From positions 62,001 to 126,000 of the forward strand of contig NZ_JAHKQL010000002.1 in NCBI RefSeq assembly GCF_018861005.1: a DNA stretch of 64,000 nucleotides. The letters are read 5' to 3'. Origin of the DNA: Polaribacter vadi. Lineage in GTDB: Bacteria; Bacteroidota; Bacteroidia; Flavobacteriales; Flavobacteriaceae. The first letter of the stretch is position 1, and every line of letters starts with the position of its first letter. Below the pieces are notes generated by a model. It made no database searches. It worked only from the letters and a program-made list of their open reading frames with translations, and had not been told where the DNA came from. The position numbers were made by a program, and so were the translations under genes. This document shows, in pieces, positions 7,503 to 16,300 of the stretch.

Positions 7503-7958
7503 TTACTGATTTAAAAGCTCAATTCTATCTTCTTTAATTACAATTAGTTTATTTCTGTAAAGATTACCAACCGCTTTTTTAAAGGCTTTTTTACTCATTT
7601 TCATATGAAAACGAATAGAATCTGGCGAACTTTTATCTGTTAATAACAAAAAACCTTCTCTACTACTTTTTAATTTTTCTAATACTTTTTCTACATCTGC
7701 ATCAATTACATTTCTAAAACCTTGTGGTCTAAGAGAAACATCTATTTTACCATCTTCACGAATTTGTTTGATATATCCAACAACCTCCATATCTACTTCT
7801 AAATCCTGAAAAACTTCGCTTCTAAAAAGTAAACCTTCGTATTCTTCATTTATTAACACAGAATATCCTAATCCAGTTTCATTTTCTATAACTAACTGAA
7901 CTTTTTCTCCTTCCTTTAAATTGATATCTCCTTCTTGATACTCGTCTTGTAAATCCAT
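7503..7958 (-). CDS. S1-domain/winged-helix RNA-binding protein (short CvfB-like)
   Basis: The 151-residue product has an S1-type beta-barrel (about residues 15-80, with VIENETGLGYSVLINEEYEGLLF and DGKIDVSLRPQGF). A C-terminal winged-helix-like segment follows, with SIRFHMKMSKKAFKKAVGNL. This is the C-terminal half of the CvfB/YitL architecture; full CvfB proteins are about 280 residues, so this one is short. CvfB binds RNA and affects gene expression in Firmicutes; the role here is unknown. Its ATG overlaps the menD stop by one base (TAATG), so the two genes are translationally coupled. Confidence 0.8.
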   Translation of the reverse strand: MDLQDEYQEGDINLKEGEKVQLVIENETGLGYSVLINEEYEGLLFRSEVFQDLEVDMEVVGYIKQIREDGKIDVSLRPQGFRNVIDADVEKVLEKLKSSREGFLLLTDKSSPDSIRFHMKMSKKAFKKAVGNLYRNKLIVIKEDRIELLNQ

Positions 7959-9685
7959 TATTTTATATATTTAAAATATTCTTTTAAAATTAAATCATTT
8001 TCTGCACTTGGAGTAAAAATTTCTAAAATTTTTGGTTTTTCTGACTGTGCATAAAATCCATTTAATGTTTTTGTAACTATTTCTGTTGATGATGCTTGTA
8101 AATAATCGAAACCATACATTTTGCATAAATGTTCTGCAGTTAAACAATGTGGCGTTTCAAAATATTTTGCAGCATTTGTTGTAGAAGGTCCAGGAATTAT
8201 TTTAAAAATTCCTCCTCCTGAATTATTTATTAAAACTATTCTAAAATTATTAGGAATATTTTTATTCCATAGCGCATTAGAATCGTAAAAAAAACTTAAA
8301 TCGCCAGTAATAAAAATCGTTTGATTTTCACTTGCAAAAGCAGCCCCAATAGCTGTTGATGTACTACCATCAATTCCGCTTGTACCTCGATTACAAAAAA
8401 CACGTAACGTGTTTTTTAATTCAAATAATTGCGCATATCTAATAATTGCGCTGTTACTAATTTGCAAATCTGAATTATGAGGAATACTCTTTAAAACTTG
8501 CTCAAAAACTTTAAAATCTGAATGCTCTATTTGCGATAAATATTCAGAATGCTTTTCTCTTCTATAATCTCTAATTTTTAACCATTTTGGTTGATAATCA
8601 CTTTTCTTTTTTGTGATGATTCTATTAAAATTTGAGAAAAAATCTACAGGTTTTGTTTGAATAAATTCACTTAAAGAGAAAAAAGTATTGGTTGCTTTTT
8701 TCTCATCAATATTCCAATGATGTTTTGGTTGATATTCTCTAAGAAACTTTTTAACTCTTTTAGAAACAATCATACCTCCAAAAGTAATTAGTATATCTGG
8801 TTGTAATTCTTGAAATTGAGTATCAACTAAAGAAAAAATTAACTGATCTATAGAATTTACTGCCTTTTTATGATATAAGTTTGATGTTGTTTCTGTAAAA
8901 ATTAAAACAGATTCATCATCAGAATATAAATTCATTAAATTGTGTAATTCTTCATCTGGATAATTAACACCAATTACTAGCATTTTTTTATCAGAAGTAT
9001 TCCAAATTTTTGCTAAATTTTGATAATTGATATTTGAGTTATCCAAAGAACTCATAGAAATATTAGGAAAATGGAACGTTTTTAGTTCATTAACGGTTTC
9101 ATACAAAGGTTCATCAAAAGGAACATTAATATGTACAGGGCCTTTTTGCGATGTTGCAATTTGTAAAGCTTCACCAATTAACTGCGAGTTTCGCGCAATA
9201 AATTTTGGGTTTTCGATTAAATTTGCAGAAAATAAAATATGGTTTTCAAACACATTTTCTTGACGAATCGTTTGTCCATCTCCAATATCTATTAAATGTT
9301 TTGGTCTGTCTGCAGAAATTACAACTAATGGAATATTACTGTAAAAAGCTTCTGCAATTGCAGGGTAATAGTTTAACAAAGCAGAACCAGAAGTACATAA
9401 AACAGCAACAGGTTTTTGTTTTTGCTGAGCAATCCCTAATGCAAAAAAAGCAGCACATCTTTCATCTACAACACTTAACGTTTCTATTTCTGAATGATTA
9501 GAAAAACCAATAGTTAAAGGTGCATTTCTAGAACCAGGAGAAACAACAATAGTATCAATATTAAATTGATGACAGGCAGATATTACAAGTTGTGCGAGTT
9601 CTTTTTTTGGAAAAATGGCCTCTCCTAACCTCTCCAAAGGAGAGGAACTGTTACTAGATAAAATTTGCTGTTCTATTTGTTTCAT
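7958..9685 (-). CDS. menD: 2-succinyl-5-enolpyruvyl-6-hydroxy-3-cyclohexene-1-carboxylate synthase, with repeat-encoded N-terminus
   Basis: MenD is the thiamine-diphosphate enzyme that joins 2-oxoglutarate to isochorismate in menaquinone synthesis. Family motifs are VVSPGSRNAPLTIGF near residues 45-60, the TSGSALLNYYPAIAEA block, and the ThDP site GDLSFFYDSNALW with INNSGGGIF. Length is 575 residues. The family's usual N-terminus corresponds to FPKKELAQLV. Ahead of it this protein carries about 24 extra residues, of which roughly residues 12-24 (NSSSPLERLGEAI) are the translation of palindromic repeat P2. No later ATG precedes the conserved region, so the extension is probably translated. Confidence 0.95.
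   Translation of the reverse strand: MKQIEQQILSSNSSSPLERLGEAIFPKKELAQLVISACHQFNIDTIVVSPGSRNAPLTIGFSNHSEIETLSVVDERCAAFFALGIAQQKQKPVAVLCTSGSALLNYYPAIAEAFYSNIPLVVISADRPKHLIDIGDGQTIRQENVFENHILFSANLIENPKFIARNSQLIGEALQIATSQKGPVHINVPFDEPLYETVNELKTFHFPNISMSSLDNSNINYQNLAKIWNTSDKKMLVIGVNYPDEELHNLMNLYSDDESVLIFTETTSNLYHKKAVNSIDQLIFSLVDTQFQELQPDILITFGGMIVSKRVKKFLREYQPKHHWNIDEKKATNTFFSLSEFIQTKPVDFFSNFNRIITKKKSDYQPKWLKIRDYRREKHSEYLSQIEHSDFKVFEQVLKSIPHNSDLQISNSAIIRYAQLFELKNTLRVFCNRGTSGIDGSTSTAIGAAFASENQTIFITGDLSFFYDSNALWNKNIPNNFRIVLINNSGGGIFKIIPGPSTTNAAKYFETPHCLTAEHLCKMYGFDYLQASSTEIVTKTLNGFYAQSEKPKILEIFTPSAENDLILKEYFKYIK
9617..9651 (+). repeat. Palindromic repeat, copy P2, inside menD
   Basis: The core CCTCTCC-AAA-GGAGAGG is preceded by GCCTCTCCTAA and followed by AACTGTT, matching P1 and P3. 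The two arms differ from P1 (CTTCCC/GGGAAG versus CTCTCC/GGAGAG) in a compensatory way, so pairing is preserved. It is read in frame as residues 12-24 of MenD. Confidence 0.65.
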
Positions 9686-9721
9686 TTAGAAATATTTTAT
9701 TTCTAACTTATATATTTTGGT

Positions 9722-9759
9722 AAAAAAGAAACTCCAAATTACATTAATTTAGAGTTTCT
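9722..9759 (-). terminator. Terminator after the transaldolase gene
   Basis: A 14-bp stem with one mismatch joins 9727-9740 to 9746-9759, followed on the minus strand by a T-run (9721-9727). It lies downstream of the 9936 stop codon and repeat R2, and upstream of menD. Confidence 0.8.
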
Positions 9760-9785
9760 GTATCTTTTAAATGAGCTATTAATTA

Positions 9786-9868
9786 GCAAACAAGTTTAGC
9801 CCTGATTGAAACGACATCCTTTTTGCTTTTTTGGCAAAAAGATATAGTGGAAAGCAGGAAATAGCTTC
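9786..9868. repeat. Dispersed hairpin repeat, copy R2
   Basis: It begins GCAAACAAGTTTAGCCC and ends GGAAATAGCTTC, and is closely similar to R3 at 46570-46653. The central stem is CTTTTTGC/GCAAAAAG. It sits between the transaldolase stop codon and that gene's terminator, so it is probably transcribed as part of the 3' untranslated region. Confidence 0.75.
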
Positions 9869-9900
9869 AAATAAACATTTTCCACAATCAATTCCCACAA

Positions 9901-9934
9901 CAGTTCCTTCCTTTTGGGAAGGTCAGGATGGGCT
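9901..9934 (-). repeat. Palindromic repeat, copy P3 (inverted)
   Basis: On the minus strand it reads AGCCCATCCTGACCTTCCC, then AAAAGGAAGGAACTG, matching P1 almost base for base. It begins immediately after the transaldolase stop codon and is inverted relative to P2, with R2 between them. Confidence 0.65.
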
Positions 9935-9935
9935 T

Positions 9936-10589
9936 CTAGTTTCCTTTTTGGTAATCTGCTAAAAATTTAGCTAAACCACTATCTGTTAAAGGGTGTTTTA
10001 ACAATCCTTCTATTGCACTTAAAGGACCTGTCATTACGTCAGAACCTAACTTAGCACAATTTACAACATGCATTGTATTACGTACAGAAGCTGCTAAAAT
10101 TTGAGTTTCAAAATTATAATTATCAAAAACTAATCTAATTTCAGAAATTAAGTTCATTCCGTCTGTAGAAATATCGTCTAAACGTCCTAAAAATGGCGAT
10201 ACATAAGTTGCACCTGCTTTAGCTGCTAATAATGCTTGCCCAACAGAAAAAACTAAAGTTACATTCGTTTTAATTCCTTTAGAAGAAAAATATTTACACG
10301 CTTTTACACCATCTTTTATCATTGGTAATTTTACCACAATCTGCGGATTTAAGGCAGCTAAAGCTTCACCTTCTTTTACCATTCCATCAAAATCTGTAGA
10401 GATAACTTCTGCAGAAACATCACCCTCTACTAAATCACAAATTTCTTTGTAATGATTTATGATATTGTCTTGACCAGTAATACCTTCTTTAGCCATTAAA
10501 GAGGGATTTGTAGTTACACCATCTAAAATACCTAAAGCTTGTGCTTCTTTTATTTGTTCTAAATTTGCAGTATCTATAAAAAATTTCAT
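9936..10589 (-). CDS. Small transaldolase / fructose-6-phosphate aldolase family
   Basis: The 217-residue product belongs to the TalC/FSA (MipB) branch of the transaldolase family, cytosolic enzymes of the pentose phosphate pathway. It opens [13 protein letters not shown] and has DGVTTNPSL. The Schiff-base lysine is Lys87 in IVVKLPM, and [11 protein letters not shown] and AASVRN follow. Length is typical of the short subfamily. Sequence alone does not separate transaldolase from fructose-6-phosphate aldolase; most bacterial members of this length are transaldolases. A -7 box TATATTTG (minus strand, 10626-10619) lies 30 bases before the ATG. Two repeats and a terminator follow the stop. Confidence 0.92.
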   Translation of the reverse strand: MKFFIDTANLEQIKEAQALGILDGVTTNPSLMAKEGITGQDNIINHYKEICDLVEGDVSAEVISTDFDGMVKEGEALAALNPQIVVKLPMIKDGVKACKYFSSKGIKTNVTLVFSVGQALLAAKAGATYVSPFLGRLDDISTDGMNLISEIRLVFDNYNFETQILAASVRNTMHVVNCAKLGSDVMTGPLSAIEGLLKHPLTDSGLAKFLADYQKGN

Positions 10590-10793
10590 CTTTTTGAAAA
10601 TTTATGATTAATTTGTAGCAAATATAGTTACAATGATTTCTTTAACAGAAAAAATAATTATAAGTTTTACCACGAATTGGTTAAAAATATAACAAATACG
10701 GTCTTTTTTTTGTTTTAAATTAAACTTTGTCATTTTTTACGTGTCTAACTTTAACAAATACCTTTTTTAAAAGTTCAAAAAATTAAATCTTAA

Positions 10794-11834
10794 ATGAAAA
10801 TTTATAAATACTTAACATTAATTTTATTGTTATCAATTTTATATTCTTGCGATACTGTAAACACAGAAGAAGGTATAGAAGGCACTATTTTATGTGACTT
10901 ATCAGATATTGGTGTTACAGCATCAGATAATGTAGTTGTTCTAGACAACTCAGAATCTGCCATTTGGCAAGGAAGTTATTCTGATAATTCTGTTAGAATC
11001 AATTACACCAAAGACTTAAATGATAACAATACTACAGAAACTCTAAATTTTGTTTTTAACAAGATAGACGATTGTTTACAGATAGATCATGGTTATGAGT
11101 TTTACGAAGGAAGCACTGCAGATATAAGTGCCTTAACTCAAGTTTATGTTTTAGAAGTTAGCGTACAAGATTGGGAAATTGACGAAAAATTTTCTGGACA
11201 AATAACTTATAGAGATCATCATGATAAATTAATTAAAACACTTAATTTTTGGGTAGATTTTACTATTGATGATTATATAGCAGAAGAAACAAATTACACT
11301 TACTTTTCTGCTTGTTTTGCAGACAAATTACCAATTGAAATAGATTTAGATAAAGACGGAACAACAGATTACACCCTACTTGCTGATGAAGTTATAGACT
11401 TTGCAAACACACCAAATTTTGTAGCTTATAACATAAAATTGGTTTCTACAGACGAAGAAATTAATGAAATTCTTTCTCCTAAAGGAGTAAGCATTCCATT
11501 TCCAGTAATTTTTGAACCACCTTTTTCTACAGAAGATACAAGAAGTTATGCTGCAAATAAATTCGATTCTGCTGATGTTAGAAACTCTCTAGATGTTTTT
11601 TATGAATTTGATGCACCTTATGAAAACTACAACTTTTTTCTTCAGAATAATTTAACTTACAAAAAGGAATTTGCGAATGACAAAGATGATTATTATGCGC
11701 TAAAACTCATTAGAAATGATGAAAATTTCTATGGCTATATAAAATTAGATTTTGATGCTATAAATTGCGAAATAAACATTTTAGAAACTTATTTAAGCGA
11801 AACTGCAGAAGAACACATTAGCATAGAAGACTAG
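10794..11834 (+). CDS. Predicted acidic lipoprotein of unknown function
   Basis: I do not recognise the family. The 346-residue product has a lipoprotein signal peptide with lipobox LYSC, placing the lipidated cysteine at about residue 19. The mature part is acidic and rich in Asp, Glu, Asn and Tyr, with beta-strand-like alternation. It is probably exported to the periplasm or outer membrane. The stop codon shares the bases CTAG (11831-11834) with the stop of the convergent SDR gene, a 4-base tail-to-tail overlap. No partner genes are evident, and no catalytic motif is visible. Confidence 0.75.
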   Translation: MKIYKYLTLILLLSILYSCDTVNTEEGIEGTILCDLSDIGVTASDNVVVLDNSESAIWQGSYSDNSVRINYTKDLNDNNTTETLNFVFNKIDDCLQIDHGYEFYEGSTADISALTQVYVLEVSVQDWEIDEKFSGQITYRDHHDKLIKTLNFWVDFTIDDYIAEETNYTYFSACFADKLPIEIDLDKDGTTDYTLLADEVIDFANTPNFVAYNIKLVSTDEEINEILSPKGVSIPFPVIFEPPFSTEDTRSYAANKFDSADVRNSLDVFYEFDAPYENYNFFLQNNLTYKKEFANDKDDYYALKLIRNDENFYGYIKLDFDAINCEINILETYLSETAEEHISIED

Positions 11835-12634
11835 AGCTTGTAATGGTTCATTAATAATTTCTGATACATTTTATCTGGTAAAACACGTTTTAAAACAATA
11901 GAAAATTTCTGCATAAAATCGCCCACTTTATAGTGAATTTTAGGGCTCTTATTGTTGATGATTCTGTAAACTGTTTTTGCCATTTCTATAGGATCCATTC
12001 CATGATCTACATGAGCATCCATTAAACCTAAACTTGCTTGGTAACTCTCTTTATAAGCAGAATTATCAAAAACTGGTGTATGATATCTACCAGCTGCAAT
12101 ATTAGTTGCAAAATCTCCAGGTGCTACATTTACAACGTTAACTCCGAAGTTTTTTACCTCCATACTTGTTGATTCTGTAACTAATTCTAAAGCACCTTTA
12201 GATGCAGAATATGCAGCTCTAAAAGGCAAACCCATATAACCTGCAATAGAAGTTACATTAATTACTGTACCTGATTTTTGTTTACGCATTTGTGGTAATA
12301 CTGCTTTCATAACATCAATAGCACCAAAAAGGTTAGTGTTAAAAACAGCGCGCATTTCATTTGTAGGTGTATCTTCTACAGGACCTGTAATACCCATTCC
12401 TGCATTATTTACCAAAACATCTAATCTGCCTTCTTTTTCTATAATTAAATCTACTGCACTATTAATTGTATCTACTTCTAAAACATCCAAAGCAATTAAT
12501 TGAAAAGAAAAACTATCTATGTTTTTTGGATTTCTACTTGTACCGTAAACAGTAAAGCCTTTTTCGCTTAAAAAAGTTGCAATCGATTTTCCTATTCCAG
12601 AAGAAGCTCCAGTAACTAAGACTACTTTAGACAT
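11831..12634 (-). CDS. Short-chain dehydrogenase/reductase (classical SDR)
   Basis: The 267-residue product is a classical SDR oxidoreductase using NAD(P)H. It has the dinucleotide-binding TGASSGIGKS at about residues 7-16, NNAGMG in the middle, and the catalytic Ser followed by YSASKGALE (the YxxxK pair). The basic residue in YGTSRNPKN after beta-strand 2 favours NADP(H). The substrate is unknown; the C-terminal part (PKIHYKVGDFMQKFSIVLKR) is similar to sterol/retinol-dehydrogenase-like SDRs. It is convergent with the lipoprotein gene, and the two stop codons overlap. Confidence 0.88.
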   Translation of the reverse strand: MSKVVLVTGASSGIGKSIATFLSEKGFTVYGTSRNPKNIDSFSFQLIALDVLEVDTINSAVDLIIEKEGRLDVLVNNAGMGITGPVEDTPTNEMRAVFNTNLFGAIDVMKAVLPQMRKQKSGTVINVTSIAGYMGLPFRAAYSASKGALELVTESTSMEVKNFGVNVVNVAPGDFATNIAAGRYHTPVFDNSAYKESYQASLGLMDAHVDHGMDPIEMAKTVYRIINNKSPKIHYKVGDFMQKFSIVLKRVLPDKMYQKLLMNHYKL

Positions 12635-12711
12635 GTTTTTTTAAAATTATAATTATGAAACAAATATCAGAAAAGATAAAAGAAGAAACGTAAATTTAAG
12701 GCACAAAAAAT

Positions 12712-12805
12712 GGCAAGCTATCTACATCACACTGCTACAACCTAATACCCTTGCTGTGTTCCCACCCTGGGGGATTCAAAGGGAGCTAGTTGTGTAGGAC
12801 TTGCC
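12712..12805 (-). ncRNA. ffs: Small bacterial SRP RNA (4.5S-like)
   Basis: On the minus strand the sequence contains CCCCCAGGGTGGGAACACAG followed by CAAGGGTA, matching the conserved SRP domain IV loop that binds Ffh. The ends GGCAAG and CTTGCC pair to close the helix, and a run of six T follows at 12711-12706. The promoter at 12810-12839 puts the start point at about 12805. The length of about 94 bases fits the small SRP RNA class. It acts with Ffh and FtsY (1-641) in co-translational membrane targeting. Confidence 0.93.
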
Positions 12806-12809
12806 ACTG

Positions 12810-12839
12810 CAAATTTACAATCTATTTTTATACTAACAA
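12810..12839 (-). promoter_or_regulatory. Promoter of ffs
   Basis: On the minus strand TTG (12839-12837), 19 bases, then TAAATTTG (12817-12810). This matches the Bacteroidota consensus, and the -7 box ends five bases before the predicted 5' end of the RNA. The whole gap 12635-12976 holds only this promoter, ffs and the DUF4199 promoter. Confidence 0.82.
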
Positions 12840-12942
12840 TTAAAAATTAATATAAATTTATTGTAACATTTGTAAAGTATTGTATACTAATAAGATGTTT
12901 TGAATATTTTTTTAAAAAAAGTATCAAAATGAATTCATATAT

Positions 12943-12950
12943 TATATTTG
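12943..12950 (+). promoter_or_regulatory. -7 box of the DUF4199 gene
   Basis: TATATTTG at 12943-12950 fits TAnnTTTG and ends 26 bases before the chosen start codon at 12977. No clear -33 TTG is visible. An ATG at 12929 lies upstream of this box and so cannot be on the transcript. Confidence 0.55.
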
Positions 12951-12976
12951 TACAACTAACTAAATTTAAAACACAA

Positions 12977-13498
12977 ATGGAAAACAAAACAAATAGTAAA
13001 AGTATTATTTTAAATAATGGATTATACTTAGGACTAACAGGAGTTATTGTTGCTTTAGTATTATATGCTATGGGCAAATCTTTTGAATTGCAATGGATAA
13101 GCAATGTAGTAGGTTTAATTGCTACTATAGCCTTTGTTGTTCTTGGGCTAAAAGCTTTTAAAACTAATAATGGAAGCTTTATGTCTTGGGGTGAAGGTTT
13201 AAAAATAGGAATGGGTATTGTAATGGTTAGTGCAGTAATTACCGTTATTTACACCCTTTTATTTACAACTGTGATTGAACCTGATTTTCAGAAAATGGGT
13301 ATGGAGTTTCAACAACAAAAATGGTTAGATGCTGGTTTAACACAAGAACAAATTGAAACTTTTTCTGAATCTGCTGAAAAATTCAAAAGTCCTGCAATAG
13401 TTTCTGCAATGATTTTAGCTATCTCTGCATTTATGGGGTTTGTAATAACTGCAATTACAGCAGCAATTATGAAAAAATCTGAAGAAGAAACTTACTAA
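12977..13498 (+). CDS. DUF4199 domain membrane protein
   Basis: The 173-residue product (start MENKTNSKSIILNNGLYLGL) has four predicted membrane segments, at about residues 14-33, 39-57, 72-96 and 140-163. It matches the DUF4199 family, common in Bacteroidota and of unknown function. The start at 12977 is chosen because the promoter -7 box lies at 12943-12950. Members of this family are frequently encoded directly before a GT2 polyprenyl-phosphate glycosyltransferase, as here (78 bases to the next gene), which suggests a role connected with envelope glycan synthesis; that is inference. Confidence 0.85.
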   Translation: MENKTNSKSIILNNGLYLGLTGVIVALVLYAMGKSFELQWISNVVGLIATIAFVVLGLKAFKTNNGSFMSWGEGLKIGMGIVMVSAVITVIYTLLFTTVIEPDFQKMGMEFQQQKWLDAGLTQEQIETFSESAEKFKSPAIVSAMILAISAFMGFVITAITAAIMKKSEEETY

Positions 13499-13575
13499 AA
13501 TTTAAAGTTTAGCGTTCAATAATTCATAAAATTGTAACTTTGATTTTTTGAAATTAAATTTTTTGAACTCACTAT

Positions 13576-14532
13576 ATGGAAATTTCGGTAGTAATACCAC
13601 TTCTTAACGAAGAAGAATCTTTACAAGAATTATACGATTGGATTGCAAAAGTTATGCAGTCCAATCGTTATTTATATGAAGTTATTTTTATAGATGATGG
13701 TAGTACAGATACTTCTTGGAACTTAATTGAACAACTATCAAAAAAACACAAGGAAGTTAAAGGAATTCGTTTTCAAAAAAATTACGGAAAATCCCAAGCT
13801 TTAGATGCTGGTTTTGAACTGGCACAAGGTAAAGTTGTAATTACTATGGATGCTGATTTACAAGACAATCCAGAAGAAATACCAGAATTATACCATTTAA
13901 TTATTGATAAAGATTTCGATTTAATTTCTGGTTGGAAAAAGAAAAGATACGATAATATAATCACTAAAAACATTCCTTCTAAACTCTTTAATGCAGCTGC
14001 CAGAAAAACATCAGGATTAAAATTAAACGACTTTAACTGCGGATTAAAAGCTTATAAAAACGAAGTAATAAAAACCGTAAAAGTTAGTGGAGAAATGCAC
14101 AGATACATTCCTGTTTTAGCAAAAAACGAAGGTTTTAATAAAATAGGTGAAAAAATAGTGCAACATCAAGCCAGAAAATATGGCGAAACTAAATTTGGTA
14201 TAGATCGTTTTATAAATGGCTTTCTTGATTTAATTACCATTTCCTTTTTATCAAAATTTGGAAAAAGACCAATGCATTTCTTTGGTCTTTGGGGTACTTT
14301 AATGTTTATATTTGGAACAACATCTGCATTTTACATTGGCGCTTACAAACTTTATAAAGTTTTTAACGGAATAAAAACTATTTTAGTAACCGACAATCCT
14401 TGGTTTTATATTGCTTTAACCTCTATGATTCTAGGAACTTTATTATTTTTAGCTGGTTTTATAGGAGAGCTAATCATAAAAACAAAAAGCGGTGAAAAAC
14501 ACTACAAAATTAAAGAAAAACTCAATTTCTAA
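13576..14532 (+). CDS. Family 2 glycosyltransferase, polyprenyl-phosphate sugar transferase type
   Basis: The 318-residue product is a DPM1/ArnC/GtrB-like membrane glycosyltransferase. The GT-A domain has IPLLNEEESL, the DDGSTD motif, and MDADLQDNPEEIP (metal-binding DAD and the LQDPPE-like motif of this subfamily). RKYGETKFG precedes two C-terminal membrane segments (about residues 237-262 and 275-303). It probably transfers a sugar from a nucleotide donor to undecaprenyl phosphate at the cytoplasmic face. A TAACTTTG box at 13535-13542 may be its own -7 element. It follows the DUF4199 gene. Confidence 0.9.
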   Translation: MEISVVIPLLNEEESLQELYDWIAKVMQSNRYLYEVIFIDDGSTDTSWNLIEQLSKKHKEVKGIRFQKNYGKSQALDAGFELAQGKVVITMDADLQDNPEEIPELYHLIIDKDFDLISGWKKKRYDNIITKNIPSKLFNAAARKTSGLKLNDFNCGLKAYKNEVIKTVKVSGEMHRYIPVLAKNEGFNKIGEKIVQHQARKYGETKFGIDRFINGFLDLITISFLSKFGKRPMHFFGLWGTLMFIFGTTSAFYIGAYKLYKVFNGIKTILVTDNPWFYIALTSMILGTLLFLAGFIGELIIKTKSGEKHYKIKEKLNF

Positions 14533-14584
14533 ATAGTATATTTGTATTACTAAAAATATCACCAACTCAAAAAAATCTATTAAA

Positions 14585-16300
14585 ATGAACGAAATTTTAG
14601 ACAAAGCTAAACAATGGTTAACTCCAATTTTTGATGAAGAAACTCAAACAGAAATTCAAGAATTAATTGCTAATAATCCTGATGATTTAGCAGATAGATT
14701 CTATAAAGACATGGCTTTTGGAACTGGAGGAATGAGAGGATTAATGGGTGCTGGTACTAATAGAATTAACAAATATACATTAGGTAGAGCTACACAAGGT
14801 TTATCTAATTACTTAATTGAAAATGTAGAAAAAGAACAATTAAGCGTTGTTATTGCTTACGATTGTAGACATAATAGTAAAAAATTCGCAAAGGTTGTTG
14901 CTGATGTTTTATCTGCAAATAACATTAAAGTTTTTCTTTTCGAAGATTTAAGACCAACACCAGAATTGTCTTTTGCAGTTCGTCATTTAGGTTGTGATGC
15001 AGGTATTGTATTAACAGCTTCACATAATCCGCCAGAATATAATGGTTACAAAGTCTATTGGGCAGATGGTGGTCAAATTGTTCCGCCAAATGATGGTGGA
15101 ATTATCAACAAAGTAAATTCGTTAGATTTTTCTGAAATTAAATTTGATGCAAACGAAGATTTGATTGAAGTAATTGGTAAAGATGTAGATGATGTTTTTA
15201 TTAAAGCATCTGTAAAAAATGGTTCTTTATCAGAAAATATTAAAAGAGACGATTTAAAAATTGTTTTTACTTCTTTACACGGAACATCAATTATGTCTGT
15301 GCCAGATGCTTTGGCTGGTGCTGGTTATAATGATGTACATATTGTAGAAGAACAAAGAAAACCTGATGGAGATTTCCCTACTGTAAAATCGCCAAACCCA
15401 GAAGAACCAGAAGCTTTAAAAATGGCTACTGATTTAGCTGATAAAATAGGTGCTGATATTGTAATTGGTACAGACCCGGATTGTGATAGATTAGGTGTTG
15501 CTGTTAGAGATTTAGATGGTAAAATGAAGTTAATGAATGGTAACCAAACTATGGTTGTTATGACAGAGTTTTTACTACGTAAATGGAAAGAAGAAGGTAA
15601 ATTAAATGGCAAACAATTTGTAGGTTCTACTATTGTTTCTACAGAATTAGTAAATGATGTAGCTGCTAAAAAAGGGGTTGATACCAAAGTAGGTTTAACT
15701 GGTTTTAAATGGATTGCCAAAATGGTAAAAGATTTCCCTGAATTAGATTTTATTGGTGGTGGAGAAGAAAGTTTTGGTTATATGGTTGGTGATTTTGTAC
15801 GCGATAAAGATGCTGTAACAGCAACACTTTTAGCTTGTGAAGCTGCTGCTTATGCAAAACAAAATGGAAGTTCTTTTTTTGAAGAATTACTAAACATTTA
15901 TGTTGAAAACAAATACTATAAAGAGCATTTAATTTCTATCGTTAAAAAAGGTATGGATGGTGCTGCAGAAATTCAACAAATTTTAAGCGATATGCGTAAC
16001 AACCCATTAACTGAAATTGATGGAGAAAAAATAGAATCGCTTTCTGATTATGATGCTTCAACAAAAAAGAATTTAATTACTGGAGAAGTTACTAATATTG
16101 ATTTACCAAAATCTAATGTATTAATTTATCAAACAGCTTCTGGTACAAGAATTGCTGCAAGACCAAGTGGTACAGAGCCTAAAATTAAATTTTACTTTAG
16201 TGTAAATAGCGAATTAGACACAACTGAAAATGCAGATAAAGTTGAAGCTGAATTAGATGCAAAAATTCAACGAATTATAAAAGAGATGAAATTAAATTAA
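14585..16300 (+). CDS. Phosphoglucomutase/phosphomannomutase (alpha-D-phosphohexomutase)
   Basis: The 571-residue product interconverts hexose 1- and 6-phosphates and supplies sugar-1-phosphates for glycan synthesis. The four family loops are present: the phosphoserine loop TASHNPPEYNGYK, the metal loop DPDCDRLGVAV, the sugar loop GGEESFGYMVGD, and the phosphate loop RPSGTEPKIKFYF. Length and the N-terminal GTGGMRGLMGAG segment fit the PGM2-like branch. Its TAA stop overlaps the ATG of the downstream ABC transporter by one base, so the two are translationally coupled. The upstream gene is a membrane glycosyltransferase. Confidence 0.95.
   Translation: MNEILDKAKQWLTPIFDEETQTEIQELIANNPDDLADRFYKDMAFGTGGMRGLMGAGTNRINKYTLGRATQGLSNYLIENVEKEQLSVVIAYDCRHNSKKFAKVVADVLSANNIKVFLFEDLRPTPELSFAVRHLGCDAGIVLTASHNPPEYNGYKVYWADGGQIVPPNDGGIINKVNSLDFSEIKFDANEDLIEVIGKDVDDVFIKASVKNGSLSENIKRDDLKIVFTSLHGTSIMSVPDALAGAGYNDVHIVEEQRKPDGDFPTVKSPNPEEPEALKMATDLADKIGADIVIGTDPDCDRLGVAVRDLDGKMKLMNGNQTMVVMTEFLLRKWKEEGKLNGKQFVGSTIVSTELVNDVAAKKGVDTKVGLTGFKWIAKMVKDFPELDFIGGGEESFGYMVGDFVRDKDAVTATLLACEAAAYAKQNGSSFFEELLNIYVENKYYKEHLISIVKKGMDGAAEIQQILSDMRNNPLTEIDGEKIESLSDYDASTKKNLITGEVTNIDLPKSNVLIYQTASGTRIAARPSGTEPKIKFYFSVNSELDTTENADKVEAELDAKIQRIIKEMKLN

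Noticed and set aside
7958..9685. menD as a damaged gene because of the internal repeat
   Set aside because: The reading frame is intact through the repeat and all ThDP motifs are present, so it should be functional.
12847..13104. Minus-strand 85-residue reading frame with a hydrophobic middle
   Set aside because: It lies antisense across the promoter and start of the DUF4199 gene and begins inside coding sequence.
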